Positions 1 through 12,689 of a DNA stretch of 64,000 nucleotides are shown piece by piece. Within the stretch, counting starts at the first letter, position 1. Each line of letters opens with the position of its first letter. Position numbers and translations under genes: made by a program. Source of the DNA: Ricinus communis (taxonomy: Eukaryota; Streptophyta; Magnoliopsida; Malpighiales; Euphorbiaceae); NCBI RefSeq assembly GCF_019578655.1, contig NC_063259.1:16768489-16832488 (forward strand). The letters run 5' to 3'. A model generated the notes under the pieces. That model was not told the origin of the DNA and searched no databases. It saw only the letters and a list, made by a program, of their open reading frames with translations.

Positions 1-559
1 GTTTAATGACATGCTAATGAATATTAATTATTAATAAAAAGAAGTAAATAAATTTGGTTGTGACAGTAACTCCATACATTGTGGTTGTTAACCTATTTTT
101 TAATAAATTAACTATTCTATAACTATAATTTTTATACAAACCAAATAAATATATACATATATTACTATGTTATAATATAATTATATAATATATGTATATA
201 TAATATAAATATAAATATCATGAAATTTAAAAAATAGAAATAAATTAATAATTTAATATTAATAAATGAACAAAAAAATTATATATAAGAAAAAATTGGA
301 AATATATTAAACAAAATATATAATACAATAAAAATAAACATAATAAATATGATTAGTAATATAGTTAATCTCTATATACATATTTATTTTATAATAGCAT
401 ATATTATTAAATATAAATAAAAATAAAAAATTTAAAAATAAAAATTAAATAAATAAATGGATATATAAATAAAAGATCTAATAATAATAAAATGCTTAAA
501 TATCATATTCTCTATTTTTAATACTATAAATATTATATATAATTTTTTTAATCCTTTTT
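1..559. other. AT-rich stretch, no gene seen
   Basis: Very AT-rich sequence with no usable reading frame and no recognised repeat boundary. It may be the inside of the CACTA-like element whose right arm follows, but the other end of that element is outside the window. Confidence 0.5.
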
Positions 560-614
560 AAATATACTTAACAAATAGACTACATAATATGGTGTCTAGC
601 TTTGCGACCATAAG

Positions 615-870
615 TGTGGTCTCTAAACGTCCCTTAATATTTAGTTCTCAATTTAGTGACCACTTCTGTAGTCTCTAAGTGGTCGTTACTTTACCCCTAA
701 AAATTTGGCGACCATTTTAGTGACCACGTCGTGTGGTCTCTAAATGTCCCTTAATATTTAGTTCTCAATTTAGCAACCATTTATGTGGTCTCTAAGTGGT
801 TGTTACTTTACCTGTAAAAACTTAGGGACTATTTTAGTGACCACGTCATGTGGTCTCTAAATTAGAGACC
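615..870. repeat. 117-bp tandem repeat in the CACTA-like arm
   Basis: TGTGGTCTCTAA recurs at 615, 732 and 849, exactly 117 bp apart. The first two units are complete and differ at scattered positions; the third breaks off after about 20 bp. Each unit holds several copies of the short motif TGGTCTCTAA and its inverse, so the repeat multiplies likely subterminal binding motifs. Confidence 0.8.
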
Positions 871-2345
871 ATGGTTGTGGTTTCTAAATAGTCGCTAAAT
901 TATGCGTAAGCATTTGGTGTCCAATTTAAAGACCAACATTGTAATCTCTAATTGGTCGAGATTTTATGTGGTCGCTAAATGGTTGCAAAGTGGTCGGTAA
1001 ATAGCACAAAATATAATTTTATCTCTCGGTGATAATAAAGTGGTCTATGAGTGGCGTCCAAATAGCCATCACACTTTTATGGTAGCTAAATGTGGTCTCC
1101 AAATTGTTATTTTTTTATCGTGAACAACATAAACATAAGCAAATTGGACTAGAACCATACTTGTGGCAACACCTCTTACAATTGATGATTGACGATAAAG
1201 AGAGAGAGAGAGGAAGTAAGAGAGAAGGAGTGAAAGAGTGGAGAAGAGGGGGCGAAGGGAAGAAATGAGTACAAAATACAACGCTCATTTAAAAAAAAAC
1301 TTAAAGACGGCAAGTGGTCGCCACTAACTGTTTTATAAATTTTAATATGCAAAAATGATATCCTACCACTAAAAATACTTTAACAACGGACATATATCAT
1401 CGCTAGTGTACTTATTTAATGATAGACAATTGTGCATCATTAAATACCTCATTTAATGATGGCAACAATCATTGCTTAAACTAATACCTAGCGCTAAAAC
1501 CACTCGTAAGATTTTCATAAAAAAGTAATGATGGTTCAGGGAGTCATCGTTATATTATCAGCATTTTTAGCTCGAACAATTCGCACTTCATTTAGCTACT
1601 ATGTGTCTCTTGGTAATGTTTGTTGCTAGTATGTCATTGTCACGACCTCACCCGTGGACCCGTGACCGGCACTAGGAAATGGGTAGGCTTAAGGCCACCG
1701 AATTCCGTAGTAAGCCTGAAACTCACTAATTCAATCAAATCTCATCTCAAAATTAATATTATTAAAGCCATAAATTATCTTAATAGTTACATTCTACATA
1801 AATACATCGATCTGCCAGAAAAATTAGGCGAGACCCGAAACTCAGAAAATTTACAACTGATACCTCTACTATTACTACTGTGGAGAATCTAAGATTTACC
1901 AATTTACATACCAAATCAAATACATCACCCGATGATGAAGGAGTCGGGTTACTGAATAAGAGTCGCGGGAAGACTAACAGTCACGCATCTGAAAAAAAAA
2001 AGTAAATTGAGACTGTCAGTCTCGAGAGTGAGTTAAAATCAAATAATCTGGGGACCATTGCATTCTTCTCAGAAAATATAGATTATTCAAATCAGTATAT
2101 CAAACCATGCACATACATACAACCTATATTATAATCATACCCTATTGCTTTCTTCACAGAAAATATTAATCATTCGAATCAATATATAAACCATGGACGT
2201 AAATACAACCCATATTATAATCATACCATAATAAATAAATAAATGAATAAATAAAAATATATTTTTACTTTTACGGGACGAGTGGCTCAGTAGGACCCTA
2301 ACCCCAAATTCTAGTAGCCTTTCGACTCTCTTAATCCAACAGGTC

Positions 2346-2499
2346 TGGCGCCCAGAGAGCAAGCTCGATTAGGGACCTTACCTCCAGCCTGAACACTTGA
2401 ATTCCAAATAAGCCGGCGCCCAGAGAGCGTTGCTCGATCAGGGACCTTAACTCCGGCAATCAACTGAACTCAGCCCAGAGAGCAATGCTCGATCAGGGC
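2346..2499 (-). repeat. Three-copy hairpin module inside solo LTR copy 1
   Basis: Three units near 2346, 2413 and 2472 share CCCAGAGAGC, then 2-3 variable bases, then GCTCGATYAGGG. The GAGC and GCTC halves are complementary. Loops are AA, GTT and AAT. The same module is present in all four LTR copies of this family in the window. Confidence 0.7.
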
Positions 2500-3359
2500 A
2501 AACAAATCCATAATAATCTTATATCCATGATCATTACCGGTGCGCACGCGGTCCTGATGCAACCCACCAGGTGGCATGTTCTACTAAAGCCTCATTCCAA
2601 ATCACGTTCAACAAATATAATAATAATCATGGTCTAGCAAAATTATTAAACACATATCGAAATAAAGAATCAGAATTTCGAGGAAACAACGTGCGATATG
2701 TGGAAAAATAATAATAACAATTGTGTGAATATAACATTAACTATCAAAATAGTGATATAATATTACTAGTAACAATATTGAAATTTAGCTCGGCAAATAA
2801 TAATTAAATGAAATTATTTATATTGCGATACTAATAATCATATTAAATATGAGTTTCAAGATAGCATATCAAAATTAGGTCTGGCAATAGTGTAGAGATT
2901 ATGTGACTTTAACTCACTGGATTGGGCGACCTCCTAGCTCTGCTCCGGTGCCTCGGTTGGAGCGAGCCGAACAGACAGATCATCTAATCACGGAAAACAA
3001 TTTATCAATTATGCTGAAACAATCGATCATTAATCCTAGGTCTAGACTCCTAGGACTGACTGTCTAAGAATCTCAACTCGGGAGAATTCTACCAAAAATC
3101 TGGCAGAACCTCCCCTACAACACGGACATTACCCCCCCGTAAAAACGGGTCCAGGACCTGCCAGAAAAACGCTTCAAATACTTAACAATTCAAACAACGG
3201 GAGTCGGGTCCTCAAACTTTACTATTTTCCCGACTCCGCCACACAATACAAAACACGAGGTAAGCAAACTGACAAACAATTATTTTGACTCACAAATATT
3301 AAATACTAAACATAAAACAATAAGCACAAATTTAAAATCAAAGGATTTCTAAGATCAAC

Positions 3360-3970
3360 GGGCCAGAGAAAATTACCGAGACGCTGGATCGCTCGGTCGA
3401 CTCGCCTCCGGCCGCCGAAGTCCGATCGACGATCCGAACACACCATCGGACTCACAACTACGCGCTGATGACAATCTCTGCTTCCGATTTTCTTATCTGA
3501 GACCCGATCATCCGGAAAAATTTGCGAACGATCTCGGCCGTCGATTCGCGAACGATGCCCGATCGCCATGAAACCGGTGCCAATGCGAAGCTTGAGCTGA
3601 GGAGAGTCGGGATACGTCCTCCGATCGTCCATCCTCCGTACGGAGCTCATTTGGAAAAGTCGAAAATGACGGTACTACTCTAAATTTCACTTTGCCGGAT
3701 CTTGCAACTCCGGCCACCCAGCCGCCATCTGCCGCGAGAGAGCCCTTCGTCGAGGAGCCGATCGCCACTCGACTCGGCCGCCAACACCACGGAACGGCTG
3801 GACGGCCTCCGGCGCTGCTCCTACGTGCGATTCCGCCGCCAGACTGCTCTACACCGCAAGCTCGTGCGCCGTCTTTCTTTGCTCCGACCCACGACCACAA
3901 CAGCACGCCGCCGCCTTCCTCTTCTTCTTCTTCGGCCATCACCCTCTCTCTCTCTCTCTCTCTCCTGATC
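3360..3970 (-). promoter_or_regulatory. GC-rich LTR block with GA/CT tract, candidate LTR promoter/leader
   Basis: A block of high GC content inside otherwise AT-rich LTR sequence. On the minus strand it is preceded by a (GA)n run at about 3939-3964. The matching blocks in the other large LTRs are near 58195-58740 and 62720-63260. A GA tract followed by a GC-rich segment about 0.7 kb into the LTR would fit a transcription start and leader, but no TATA box was fixed. The long frames here are probably a by-product of GC content, although partly shared between copies. Confidence 0.35.
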
Positions 3971-4833
3971 TACTTTCTCACTCCCCGATTCATTTCCTTT
4001 CAATATCGACATTTTGCCCCTGAACTTTTCTTTATTACATTTTAGTCCCTAAACTTCCTTAATTACTTACAATCTCATCCTGCAGAATTTCAATTTAACC
4101 CATAAACTTTCCTTTAGCCTTTCAATTAAACCCCTAACTAATTAATTTGGGCCAAATTAAAATTATTGAAAATACACAATTACACAAATACCCCTGACCG
4201 ACATATTTATTTACAAAAATACCAAACTCACAAATTTCCATTAAACCCTCATAATAATAAAATTATACTTTTAATCCTTATTCCAAAATAATCCTCCAAT
4301 TAAATCCTACACACAATTAAATTAAATAATCAATTTCCAACTTAAAATTTAATACTACTAATCAATTATAATACTAATTTTTCCCAAAATTCTTTTATAA
4401 CCATCCTTTACAATTTCTACCATAACTTTCCAATATATAATTTTATTTATATATATATACATTTGGGAAAATTTTGAATAACCAAATAAAAATATCATTT
4501 ATTCCTCAAATAATTTATTTAATTAACTCCTTAAAAATCAAACTAATTGGATATGGAAAATAACTCATTTATTTGATTAATATTAAAATTTTCATTAAAT
4601 TATTTCAAATTAAACCCAATAAAAATGAAGCTAAAATTAACTTAAATAAAAACTCATTATTAAATATATAAAAATTCCGGGTGTTACAGTCATAGTCTTT
4701 CTCAAACTCCTATCTGTCAATGAACTGTCATTAAGTTGTCGTCAACTATATCCATCGCTATTTAACGTCACTATACATAATTTTTCTTGTAGTAATAGTG
4801 ATAATGAGTAGATGAGAGTCATTAATTTGCTTT

Positions 4834-6033
4834 GGACCTGTTTGGTTCAACTGATCAGTACAGCTGATAGCCGGTAGCTGATTGATATAAATGTTTGGTA
4901 AATATTTATGAGTTGTTGTTAATACATAGAATAACCAATATGAGTATAATTTATATTTAAATTATAATATATTTTATCTTATACAAAATAAAAAGTATAA
5001 AGAAAAGATAATTAAAATAACAATAATTATTCATATATTACTTATCAACAAATAATTAATTATTACCAAAACAAGGTATCAAGTTATTTTCAAAATTCAT
5101 ATAGCTATTTAATCAATCACATGGATAATATACGCTAAACCCTAAATTCTTAAAAAGAGAACAGATACATTTGTCGGACAATGGAGATAAGTAGAATCTA
5201 AATATCCAGCTTTATTCCTTTAAAAAAAAAAAAGATTGTATGCACAAATTAGAGATAAATAAACAACTAGCTATAGAGGGACGCTTCTGCATGACCAAGC
5301 AATTCTCTTCTTAGGTGCCCAAATTAATAAAAACTCTAAAACTGTTTGCCTTCATTTATAAAAATCAAAGCTACTGTATTGCAAACATGTCTATTTAATA
5401 CATAAAGATTGCACAAAACAACAAATAAACAAATAACAAATAATAACAACACAGGAAATTATGTGGTTCTTCTATCCCGCATACTATCTTTCATTTGTTG
5501 ATAATCAAAACTATTAATACTAGCACATATAATAAACTATTATTTGTTAAAATCAATAATTTATGAAGAAAAATCTAATTATTTGTTTGCTAATCACCAC
5601 AACCAAGATATATTATTCTAGAAAAGTCACGGGATAATCAAAACCATACAAGCATATACTATAAGTAAAAGAACAAACAATCAGAGATTTTGGATTTTAC
5701 ATGACGGGATAAAGAGATTGCATAAGGATGATCAATCAATGTGAGTGAGATTTGAAGAAAAATAATAAGTGTGTTATGAATAAACAAAGATGGCGTGTAG
5801 TTTAAAGGGAACATTTTTAAGAATTAATAAAAAGGGTAGCTTAGTCTTGTATAAAATTTTTGTTATCAATTGTTAGCCAAGAGCTACTAAGATGTGTTGT
5901 TTCTATCAGCTGTTGTTTGAGTTTGAATCATCTACCAGTAGTTGATATTAATATTTCATTAGACAGGTTTTGTTCAGCTGTTAAGTGTAAATTAGCTGTC
6001 AATTAGTACAAACAGCTGAACCAAATGCCCCCC
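4834..6033. mobile_element. Non-autonomous inverted-repeat DNA element
   Basis: The left end GGACCTGTTTGGTTCAACTG is matched in inverted orientation by the right end, where CAGCTGAACCAAATGCCCCC closes the element. The shared core is TTTGGTTCA(A/G)CTG, followed by a weaker match through GTAC. About 1.2 kb of AT-rich sequence with no transposase frame lies between. A GG..CTGTTTGGTTCA terminus is common in plant PIF/Harbinger-like and hAT-like MITEs. I could not fix a convincing target duplication (a possible 3-bp CTT), so the superfamily is open. Confidence 0.6.
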
Positions 6034-7837
6034 TTCATCTTGCGAAAGGAATGCTTAAGTGTGCTTTAGGCCATTTTGATGGTAGGACCTCTTTCCATAA
6101 ATATCACACATATATATAATCTAGACTAAGGTTAAGGAGGGCCAAATCCTTATTTTAACGAGTCTTACCTCAAACCTATTAATTTAAATCTTTATTGAAT
6201 GTCATAATATTAATTTAAATCTTTCCTGAATATCCTGATTAGACCATAATGAGTATTGTCTATAGCTTCAGATTGTTCCAAAAATATATTAATAAGATCT
6301 TAAGATAAAATTTTATTTAGTAACAATTTTAACATTAAACAATAATGTCATTAAAATATCGAAGCATCTACACAAACATGCAAGTGGTTATCATCGCTCT
6401 CTAAGGCTTTTGATTTTTCACGAGAGATAGCTTCGCTGATTAAAAATATTAAAATAATTACTTAAGAGTTAGAACTCTAAGTTATGAAATGCCAACATAA
6501 ATGCCTAAAAAACTAAATCAATTTATTACTTTTGTACCCAAATTTTAAAATTTTATAAAATTACGCTAGAAACTAATATTACATAAAATTACACCAACTA
6601 ATTTATCCTTAGTCTCTCATCAACTTACTAGCCATAGAGATCATTGCATTCAAGGCTCTTTCCTTATTTCACTCTCACCGCTTCTTTTCTATTTGCTCTT
6701 CCTTGATTAGTTTATTTTATTTAACAATCAAACTTAAGTCGAAAAGCTTTTATTTTGGATATGTATTGTATCACCTCCTCTCCTAGCATAAAATAGATGG
6801 CGTATATCGTGGTGTTTGCTTTCCGTGAACGATGATATGGAAGGAATCGATTGTTCTCTATTTGTGTATTCTAAGAAACAACAATGGATCTTAGAAAACT
6901 AAGAATGGAATGATCTTTAGTGGGTTATTAAAGAAGCTAGCTATCTAGGTGGTAAAATTTAGTAGAATTTGAATGAGAAAGAGAAGAATTTGAAAATTAT
7001 AGAGACACAACAGATAGATCAAATTAAAAAAAAAAATTCATAAAGTAGATTTAATAAGAGAGCAAGTGAGATTTAAAGAGAAAGAAGAGGAGGAGAATGG
7101 AGTTTGATTCAGTCCCTTTTTCTTGTTGAGAGCCAAAAAATTTACTGCGACTCAATTTAAGAATTTTATGAGTCTTGAAAAATTAAAAGTGAAAAAAGAA
7201 GCTTTTTCTTTTTGAATAAACAAGGAAAAAGATAGGGCTTTTTAATCTAAATATGTAAAAGAAAATGAATATTTTCTAATATTAATCGAATTAAAAATAT
7301 ATATATTTTTATCTATCTCATTTTATGCTAGAAAACAAGGGTTAACTTTTTAAAGGCACAAGATCAATAGTATAATTGTTGATGTGATATCTTTTTGAAT
7401 CCCAAAGTATAGAAGCTATACAAGCTTGACATGCCATAATTTGTTATTTGCTATTTTAAAAAAATAATTATATCATATAAGTGATTATTTAAGAATATTA
7501 ATTTTAATTTTTAATTTAATCTGGTTTTTTAAGGATAAAAAATATATAAAAATATTCTAATATTAAAAATTATAAAAAAAATTACAAAAATATTATTATT
7601 AAAATTAATGAAATTTAATTATACTATTCTCATAAAATATTTAATCTTATCATAAATTTGATATAATTTGAATATAAGTTAGTTTATCAAATTTATTTTT
7701 AGTATAATTTTTTTTATAATTTATAAGAATAAATAAAGAATATAGAATTGTAAATAAAATAACAAATTCATGCAACTTATATTTGCACAATAATGCATGC
7801 AGTGTTGTTAATCTCAATTAAAATTTTAATATAATGA
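6034..7837. other. AT-rich intergenic stretch
   Basis: No reading frame above background, no terminal repeats and no RNA gene recognised. There are scattered poly-A and poly-T runs only. Confidence 0.5.
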
Positions 7838-9076
7838 TGTCTCAAATTTAGTACGAACCAAATGATAGTACTGGCAAGTTTACTACAAGGTCGATCTTAT
7901 AAGGAATTGTAGAATATATATTATAAAAACCAACTATCACACAAAATATTAAAAATAAATCTAAACACTCTAAGCCGATGTTTTGAAAATGATTTTAAGG
8001 TTTATGAAAGAAATTAAAAAAGTAGAAAATAAATATGCAACTGAAATGATTAATGTAAACTATATGATAAAATAACATTTAGTCTAGCTTATACTTAGTA
8101 ATCCCCTTATTTCTCTTAAATCCAAATCTAATAAATGAGATGGTGATGTACCTTTTTTTTAAGTCACTCATGCTAATGATGTAACCTAATTTTATTATAT
8201 CAACATAGATTAAAGGAAATGTGATGTTTCTAATACTTTTAATTTAAAGATTTTCTTAATAAATATTACTATTAAAATAATATGGTTGTCAACCAGTAAT
8301 AATAGATGAAACTAATATATGTATGAAGGTAAAGAAATCATTCATTAAACTTATAATATATAAGGTTCATGCATAAAGAAATAAAAACCAAACTAAACAC
8401 GTATGAGACTTAGCCTGACATATTTAATCCAATGGTCATAGTAATTAAATAAAAAGACATAAGATATATAAAACCGAAAATTAAAACTCCCTCAAAATCC
8501 AGAAGTTATTCAAGGAATGAAGAAGATTGATCCTCACTCTCCATGTCCTGAAAAGCTTCTCTGATTCTTGAAAGAACAACGTAAAAACTAGCTAAATGTT
8601 GTAGAAAATGAACTGTAGGGAATTCGTAGAGAGAAGAATAATTGATCCCCCTTCTCTTATTAATTCACCTTTACTTCTTGTAGAGATTCCTTTTTTAGAG
8701 TCCTTCTCTCAACATAACATCACTATAGTTATCCTCTTAACTGTCCTAAATAAAATATACAATTTAAAAGATAATTATCCTTAATTACATCAAAACTAAT
8801 TAATTTTCCTTCCGCGAGCCTTGATAAATTCAGTCAGACTTGTAATTTTGGTAATCCACGTGTCTTTATTTCAAGCCTTTTACTGTTACAGTCCAATTAA
8901 AGCACATTCATACATTTTTTTCACTCATACTTTCTCTTTTTGGCTATTAGCACCTGAAATTAGACAAGAAAGCTAAAGTGGGGTAAAAAGCACATATTTC
9001 TACATATTATGTATATAAAACATATGAATAAATTACTAAAATACCTTAATTATATGTACATAATATGAACCTATCA
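7838..9076 (-). repeat. Athila-like 3' LTR
   Basis: It starts TGTCTCAAATTTAG and ends AATATGAACCTATCA on the plus strand and is alignable end to end with 21770-23019. On the minus strand the purine-rich sequence AAGTGTGGGG lies just before its first base, as expected for the polypurine tract at the internal/3' LTR junction. The element is on the minus strand, so this left copy is the 3' LTR. Confidence 0.8.
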
Positions 9077-10459
9077 AATACCCCACACTTAAACCGTTAC
9101 TTGTCCTCAAGTAAATAGCAACTTAAGAATTAATCTTTGTAAAATCAATGAAGCAATTCATATTCAGCTTAAAGGTACTATTCAAAAGAATCTTACTAAT
9201 GCAGAAATTATACAAACCCAAGAAAACTTGAATCATAAAAATTTCTTAAAAAAATGTAAACTCAATCATAGTTAGTCAAAAAGATTCAAGCATTCTTCAT
9301 CCACACATGTTTCACAACAAATAGCCTAACTCATTATTAATGAATACAATCATGATGCATAATCCAAATTATAATAACCTTATTCAAGAGGTAAAACCTT
9401 TGTATACAAACAAGAGATCAATAGGCATTTATATTTTTCACTTGCTTTGCAAACTCTTTTACTTTAATTTTCTTTTCCTTACACCCCTTAGATTTTTACT
9501 TGATACTTGGAGTTTCTTTCTTTCTTGAGATGTTATACCTTTTTATGCAAATACAAGTGTGGGTAATAAATGTACCTGGTTACTCAACAAAACATACATC
9601 AAGATGATTTGCATACTCATAATTTCAATTGCCTTTTTACGTGAAAATCAACATTGGCCATGAAGATTCCCGGTTACTTAGCAACTAACATTAGCAGTAT
9701 AGAATTATTAAACTTAGAGCTTTTAACTTGTCCATATCATATGTCACAAACATAGATTAACCACAATAATAACGAGGAAATAATAACCTAAATCATGCAC
9801 TTCTAATCATACCCATTTCAAATGTTGTTAAACTACTCATCATGTCCATATGCAAAAGATGAACACTTGATCATTTAAGTGCAATTAACTCATGAACCCA
9901 CATTCATATGTTTAAAAATCAATTCAAGAACTCAAGGATTTACCATAATAGTTTTCTTTCATTGATTTTTTAATAAAAAATAATAATAAAAAGCTGAGTA
10001 GAAAAGATTTAAAATTTTTACAAAAGCTAATAAAAAATTACTAAATACTTGGCATCTATAAAAGAATTACTCTAATTCTTTTCCCCCTCACTTATTGTGG
10101 ACATTGCTCTCAATGTCTTAAGCATAAAAGAAACACATAAAGGAGAAAATGATATAATACTTCCTTAGAAAATTGGAGTGTCATTTAGGTCGCCATTGGT
10201 CATGAATAACATCATCCCATATATACATTAAATAAACTTAGAGAACCATCAATGATAAGCAACCCATTAGCTAAAATAAAATACCGTAAATAAAACATAA
10301 TCATAAAGTTATTATTACAAAATTAAATGCATAAGAGAAATTATAATTGGTTATAAAATATGAAAAAACTAGCTAAAAATAAAAGGAAATGTCCTACGGT
10401 AACTAGATAGCTAAGTCCTAAACACAAGCCAAAAATAAAAACCTATTACAAAACTAAAA
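9077..10459 (-). other. Athila-like 3' non-coding region
   Basis: AT-rich sequence between the env-like remnant and the 3' LTR. The polypurine tract lies next to the LTR (about 9079-9091). No reading frame longer than chance was seen on the element strand. Long non-coding tails are usual in this lineage. Confidence 0.5.
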
Positions 10460-11626
10460 TCAATGATGAGGCGGGAATGATTGTGGTGATGGAGCATCAA
10501 AGTCGACCGATTCAAAGTAGCAATCGAGCTTATATGCTTGTTAGTGTTGACTCCTCTCCACATTAGCCAAACGAGAATCAAAGGCATCGAGCCATTGGTT
10601 AAGGTTGGTGTTCATAGTGTGTAGTTGATTTAAAACTTGTTGCCAACCTTGACTACTCATTCGTCCCCTCTACTTTCCTCATTATCCGAATCATGCTCCT
10701 TATCATCTCTAGATAGCTCATCTCTAGCCACATTACTACTACCTCCACTTAATCCGTGCTTAAAAGTAACACGACCACCATGACAATTAATTAAATTAGC
10801 TCAAATCAATGCATTAATTTTTAAATTGCCTGTGGAGGGTAATGCCTCATATGGAGAAGATTTCGGATCAAAACAATAAATATACATAGCCAAACCCGTA
10901 ACAATATTGTCCTAATCTAATATAACTCTTAGGTCTAGCCAGTGTCTTTAGTAAACTTTACATAATAAAATATTACCGAAAAATAGATTTATGAGTATCT
11001 AAACACCATAGAATATTGAGTTCTTGCTTCGTCACCTAATTTATCTCTTTCCTATCAAATATGTCTCCACACATAAATTTTGATATAAGAAAATAATAGT
11101 GATCATTCAAGACATTATTTGACATGTTATTAACATTATAATTGTCCTGACTTGTGAGTTTTTTCCAAAAAAATTTCATATCAAACTTATGATGTTGCCC
11201 ACAAATATCTCCTTTCTTTAACCTAAAAGCTTGGACAATGGTATCATAAGTAATAGTATAATTATGTTCAAATAATCTTACCTTAATCTCCTTATCATTG
11301 AAAGGATCATTAATGTAGAGTTGTGAAAAACTCTAAAATTAATTCATTATATGATGGTAGTATTTTGAAGGTAAAATCCTTCAATCCGAGTCTATCCAAA
11401 AGGATCAAAATTCTCTGAAAAATATTCAACTTAACTAGAGAGGAAGTATCCAAAAACTTGCATGAGACTTGCTCTCTTGAACAAGGCTAAGGAATCGATT
11501 GCCCTCTTCATGGGAGTAGATATCAAAAGGAGCTCCATAAGTTGCCATTAAGCTTGGTTCCTTTTCATGAAAGCTTGAGACTATTTCCTTCCCTTTTTCT
11601 TTTCTTGTTCTTTTCTTTGGAGCCAT
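10460..11626 (-). pseudogene. Athila env-like ORF, broken
   Basis: The first intact piece runs 11626-11435 and begins MAPKKRTRKEKGKEIVSS, a basic start seen in the ORF that follows pol in Athila elements. Further pieces read in the same direction: near 10680-10930 a stretch containing GLAMYIYCFDP and the Ser/Asp/Glu-rich SDNEESRGDE, and near 10460-10660 one that starts MSSQGWQQVLNQLHTMNTNL and ends PPHH before a stop at 10460-10462. Stops and frameshifts separate the pieces. The family is called env-like from its position; no membrane segment can be shown in these remnants. It is non-functional. Confidence 0.6.
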
Positions 11627-11959
11627 TATTAGCCTTTGGAATAGATATAGTAAACATTAGAAAGTATAGATCTTGAAGTTTTGAAATAAACAGTTGAGTT
11701 TTTTTTTATATAGAAAGAGAAAGAAAAACAAGAAGAGAGAAAATGAGAGGTGATGTAAATGGGGTGATGTGAGAGAGAAAAGAATATATTTATATGTGAC
11801 GGTTAGGTTTGAGAGTAGTGTATTTGAATTATAATTAATATAACCTTTAAGTTGTTATTTTTGGTGTAAAATTAATCAACTTTGAGTACTAATATAACTC
11901 AAGTTAATCTCTTGTTTATTTTTCCAAAAATAAAATAAGAAGAAATTAAAAGAATTGCA

Positions 11960-12370
11960 AGATTCAAAATTGGCAGCGCCTCTTGCACCCAGTGGCTTCT
12001 CCGTGAGCTCGCGGCGTTCGTCTTGTTACCGCTGATGTGCACCTCGCAGCCTTGTCCATGCCTCACGGGTTTCTTCTATTGTGTGTGGTCCGCGACTAGC
12101 GACTGACATCATTGGTTTGTTTTGGCTCGCATCTGCCATCCTCACTGAAATGTCCGCGCCTCACATTGCTCGCCTCGAGTGGCCCTCGCCTTGCAGCTGC
12201 TTCCCGACCTCACGAAGGACACTATCCCTCCTTGCTTTCGCCTCTGCCACACTAGCGGATACTTCTGTGGCTTGTAGATGCTTCTGTGCTGTTTGTTGCT
12301 CACTAACTACTATAGGCTCGTGACTTCCTATCGTGCTTCTACTGCGGGCCCATGTGAAAAATTTCACTGT
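11960..12370. other. GC-rich island of unknown origin
   Basis: About 400 bp with many CG-containing words inside a strongly AT-rich element. Open frames exist on both strands (plus 12081-12323, minus 12161-12367), but none reads as a protein family I recognise. It could be a captured gene fragment or a retained GC-rich part of the element. Edges are abrupt by eye. Confidence 0.4.
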
Positions 12371-12689
12371 CGCAACGTGGCTCGCTCGAAAGTTGATTTT
12401 TACAAGGTAGTTTTAATTGCTTGAAAACATGTCTTAGGGGTTATTAATTAATCACAAACATATAATTTAAGTGGTTAGTATTATTTTCATATTTAAACAT
12501 ACTTAATTAAATAAAAATGAAGAATTTAAGCAAATTTGGAATTAAATTCTTAAATTTTATTAACAAATGAACAAAATAAAAGTTTAACTAAAGAAAACGT
12601 AAAATCTAAAGCTAACTAAGATGACTTAACAAAACTAAATTCCTAACTAAAGACAAGCAAACATAAGGAATGTCTAAGTCTTAAACTAA

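Larger units (their letters stand above)
1638..4688 (-). mobile_element. Solo LTR, large non-coding LTR family (copy 1)
   Basis: It starts TGTCACGACC and ends GGGTGTTACA on the plus strand, and is flanked on both sides by GTCAT (1633-1637 and 4689-4693), a perfect 5-bp target duplication. It aligns over its whole length with the two LTRs of the element at 56531-63974, which sets its orientation (minus) and identity. Length is 3051 bp. No internal region follows, so it is most simply the product of LTR-LTR recombination. It includes three copies of a CCAGAGAGC...GCTCGATCAGGG module (2346-2499) and a GC-rich block (about 3360-3960) next to a CT tract. Confidence 0.9.
560..4793. mobile_element. 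CACTA-like (En/Spm) transposon, right arm, interrupted by a solo LTR
   Basis: The right edge at 4781-4793 reads TTTTTCTTGTAGT, the reverse complement of the plant CACTA end ACTACAAGAAAAA. The last base expected for a perfect CACTA terminus (G) is A here. Inside, 600-1060 is packed with short direct and inverted motifs such as GTGGTCTCTAA and TAGTGACCAC, the kind of subterminal repeat array these elements use for transposase binding. A solo LTR (1638-4688) is inserted in the arm and duplicated the pentamer GTCAT; removing it joins 1637 to 4694. No transposase reading frame was seen, and the left end lies outside the window or has decayed. The superfamily call rests on the terminal motif and subterminal repeats, so it is moderate. 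Confidence 0.5.
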
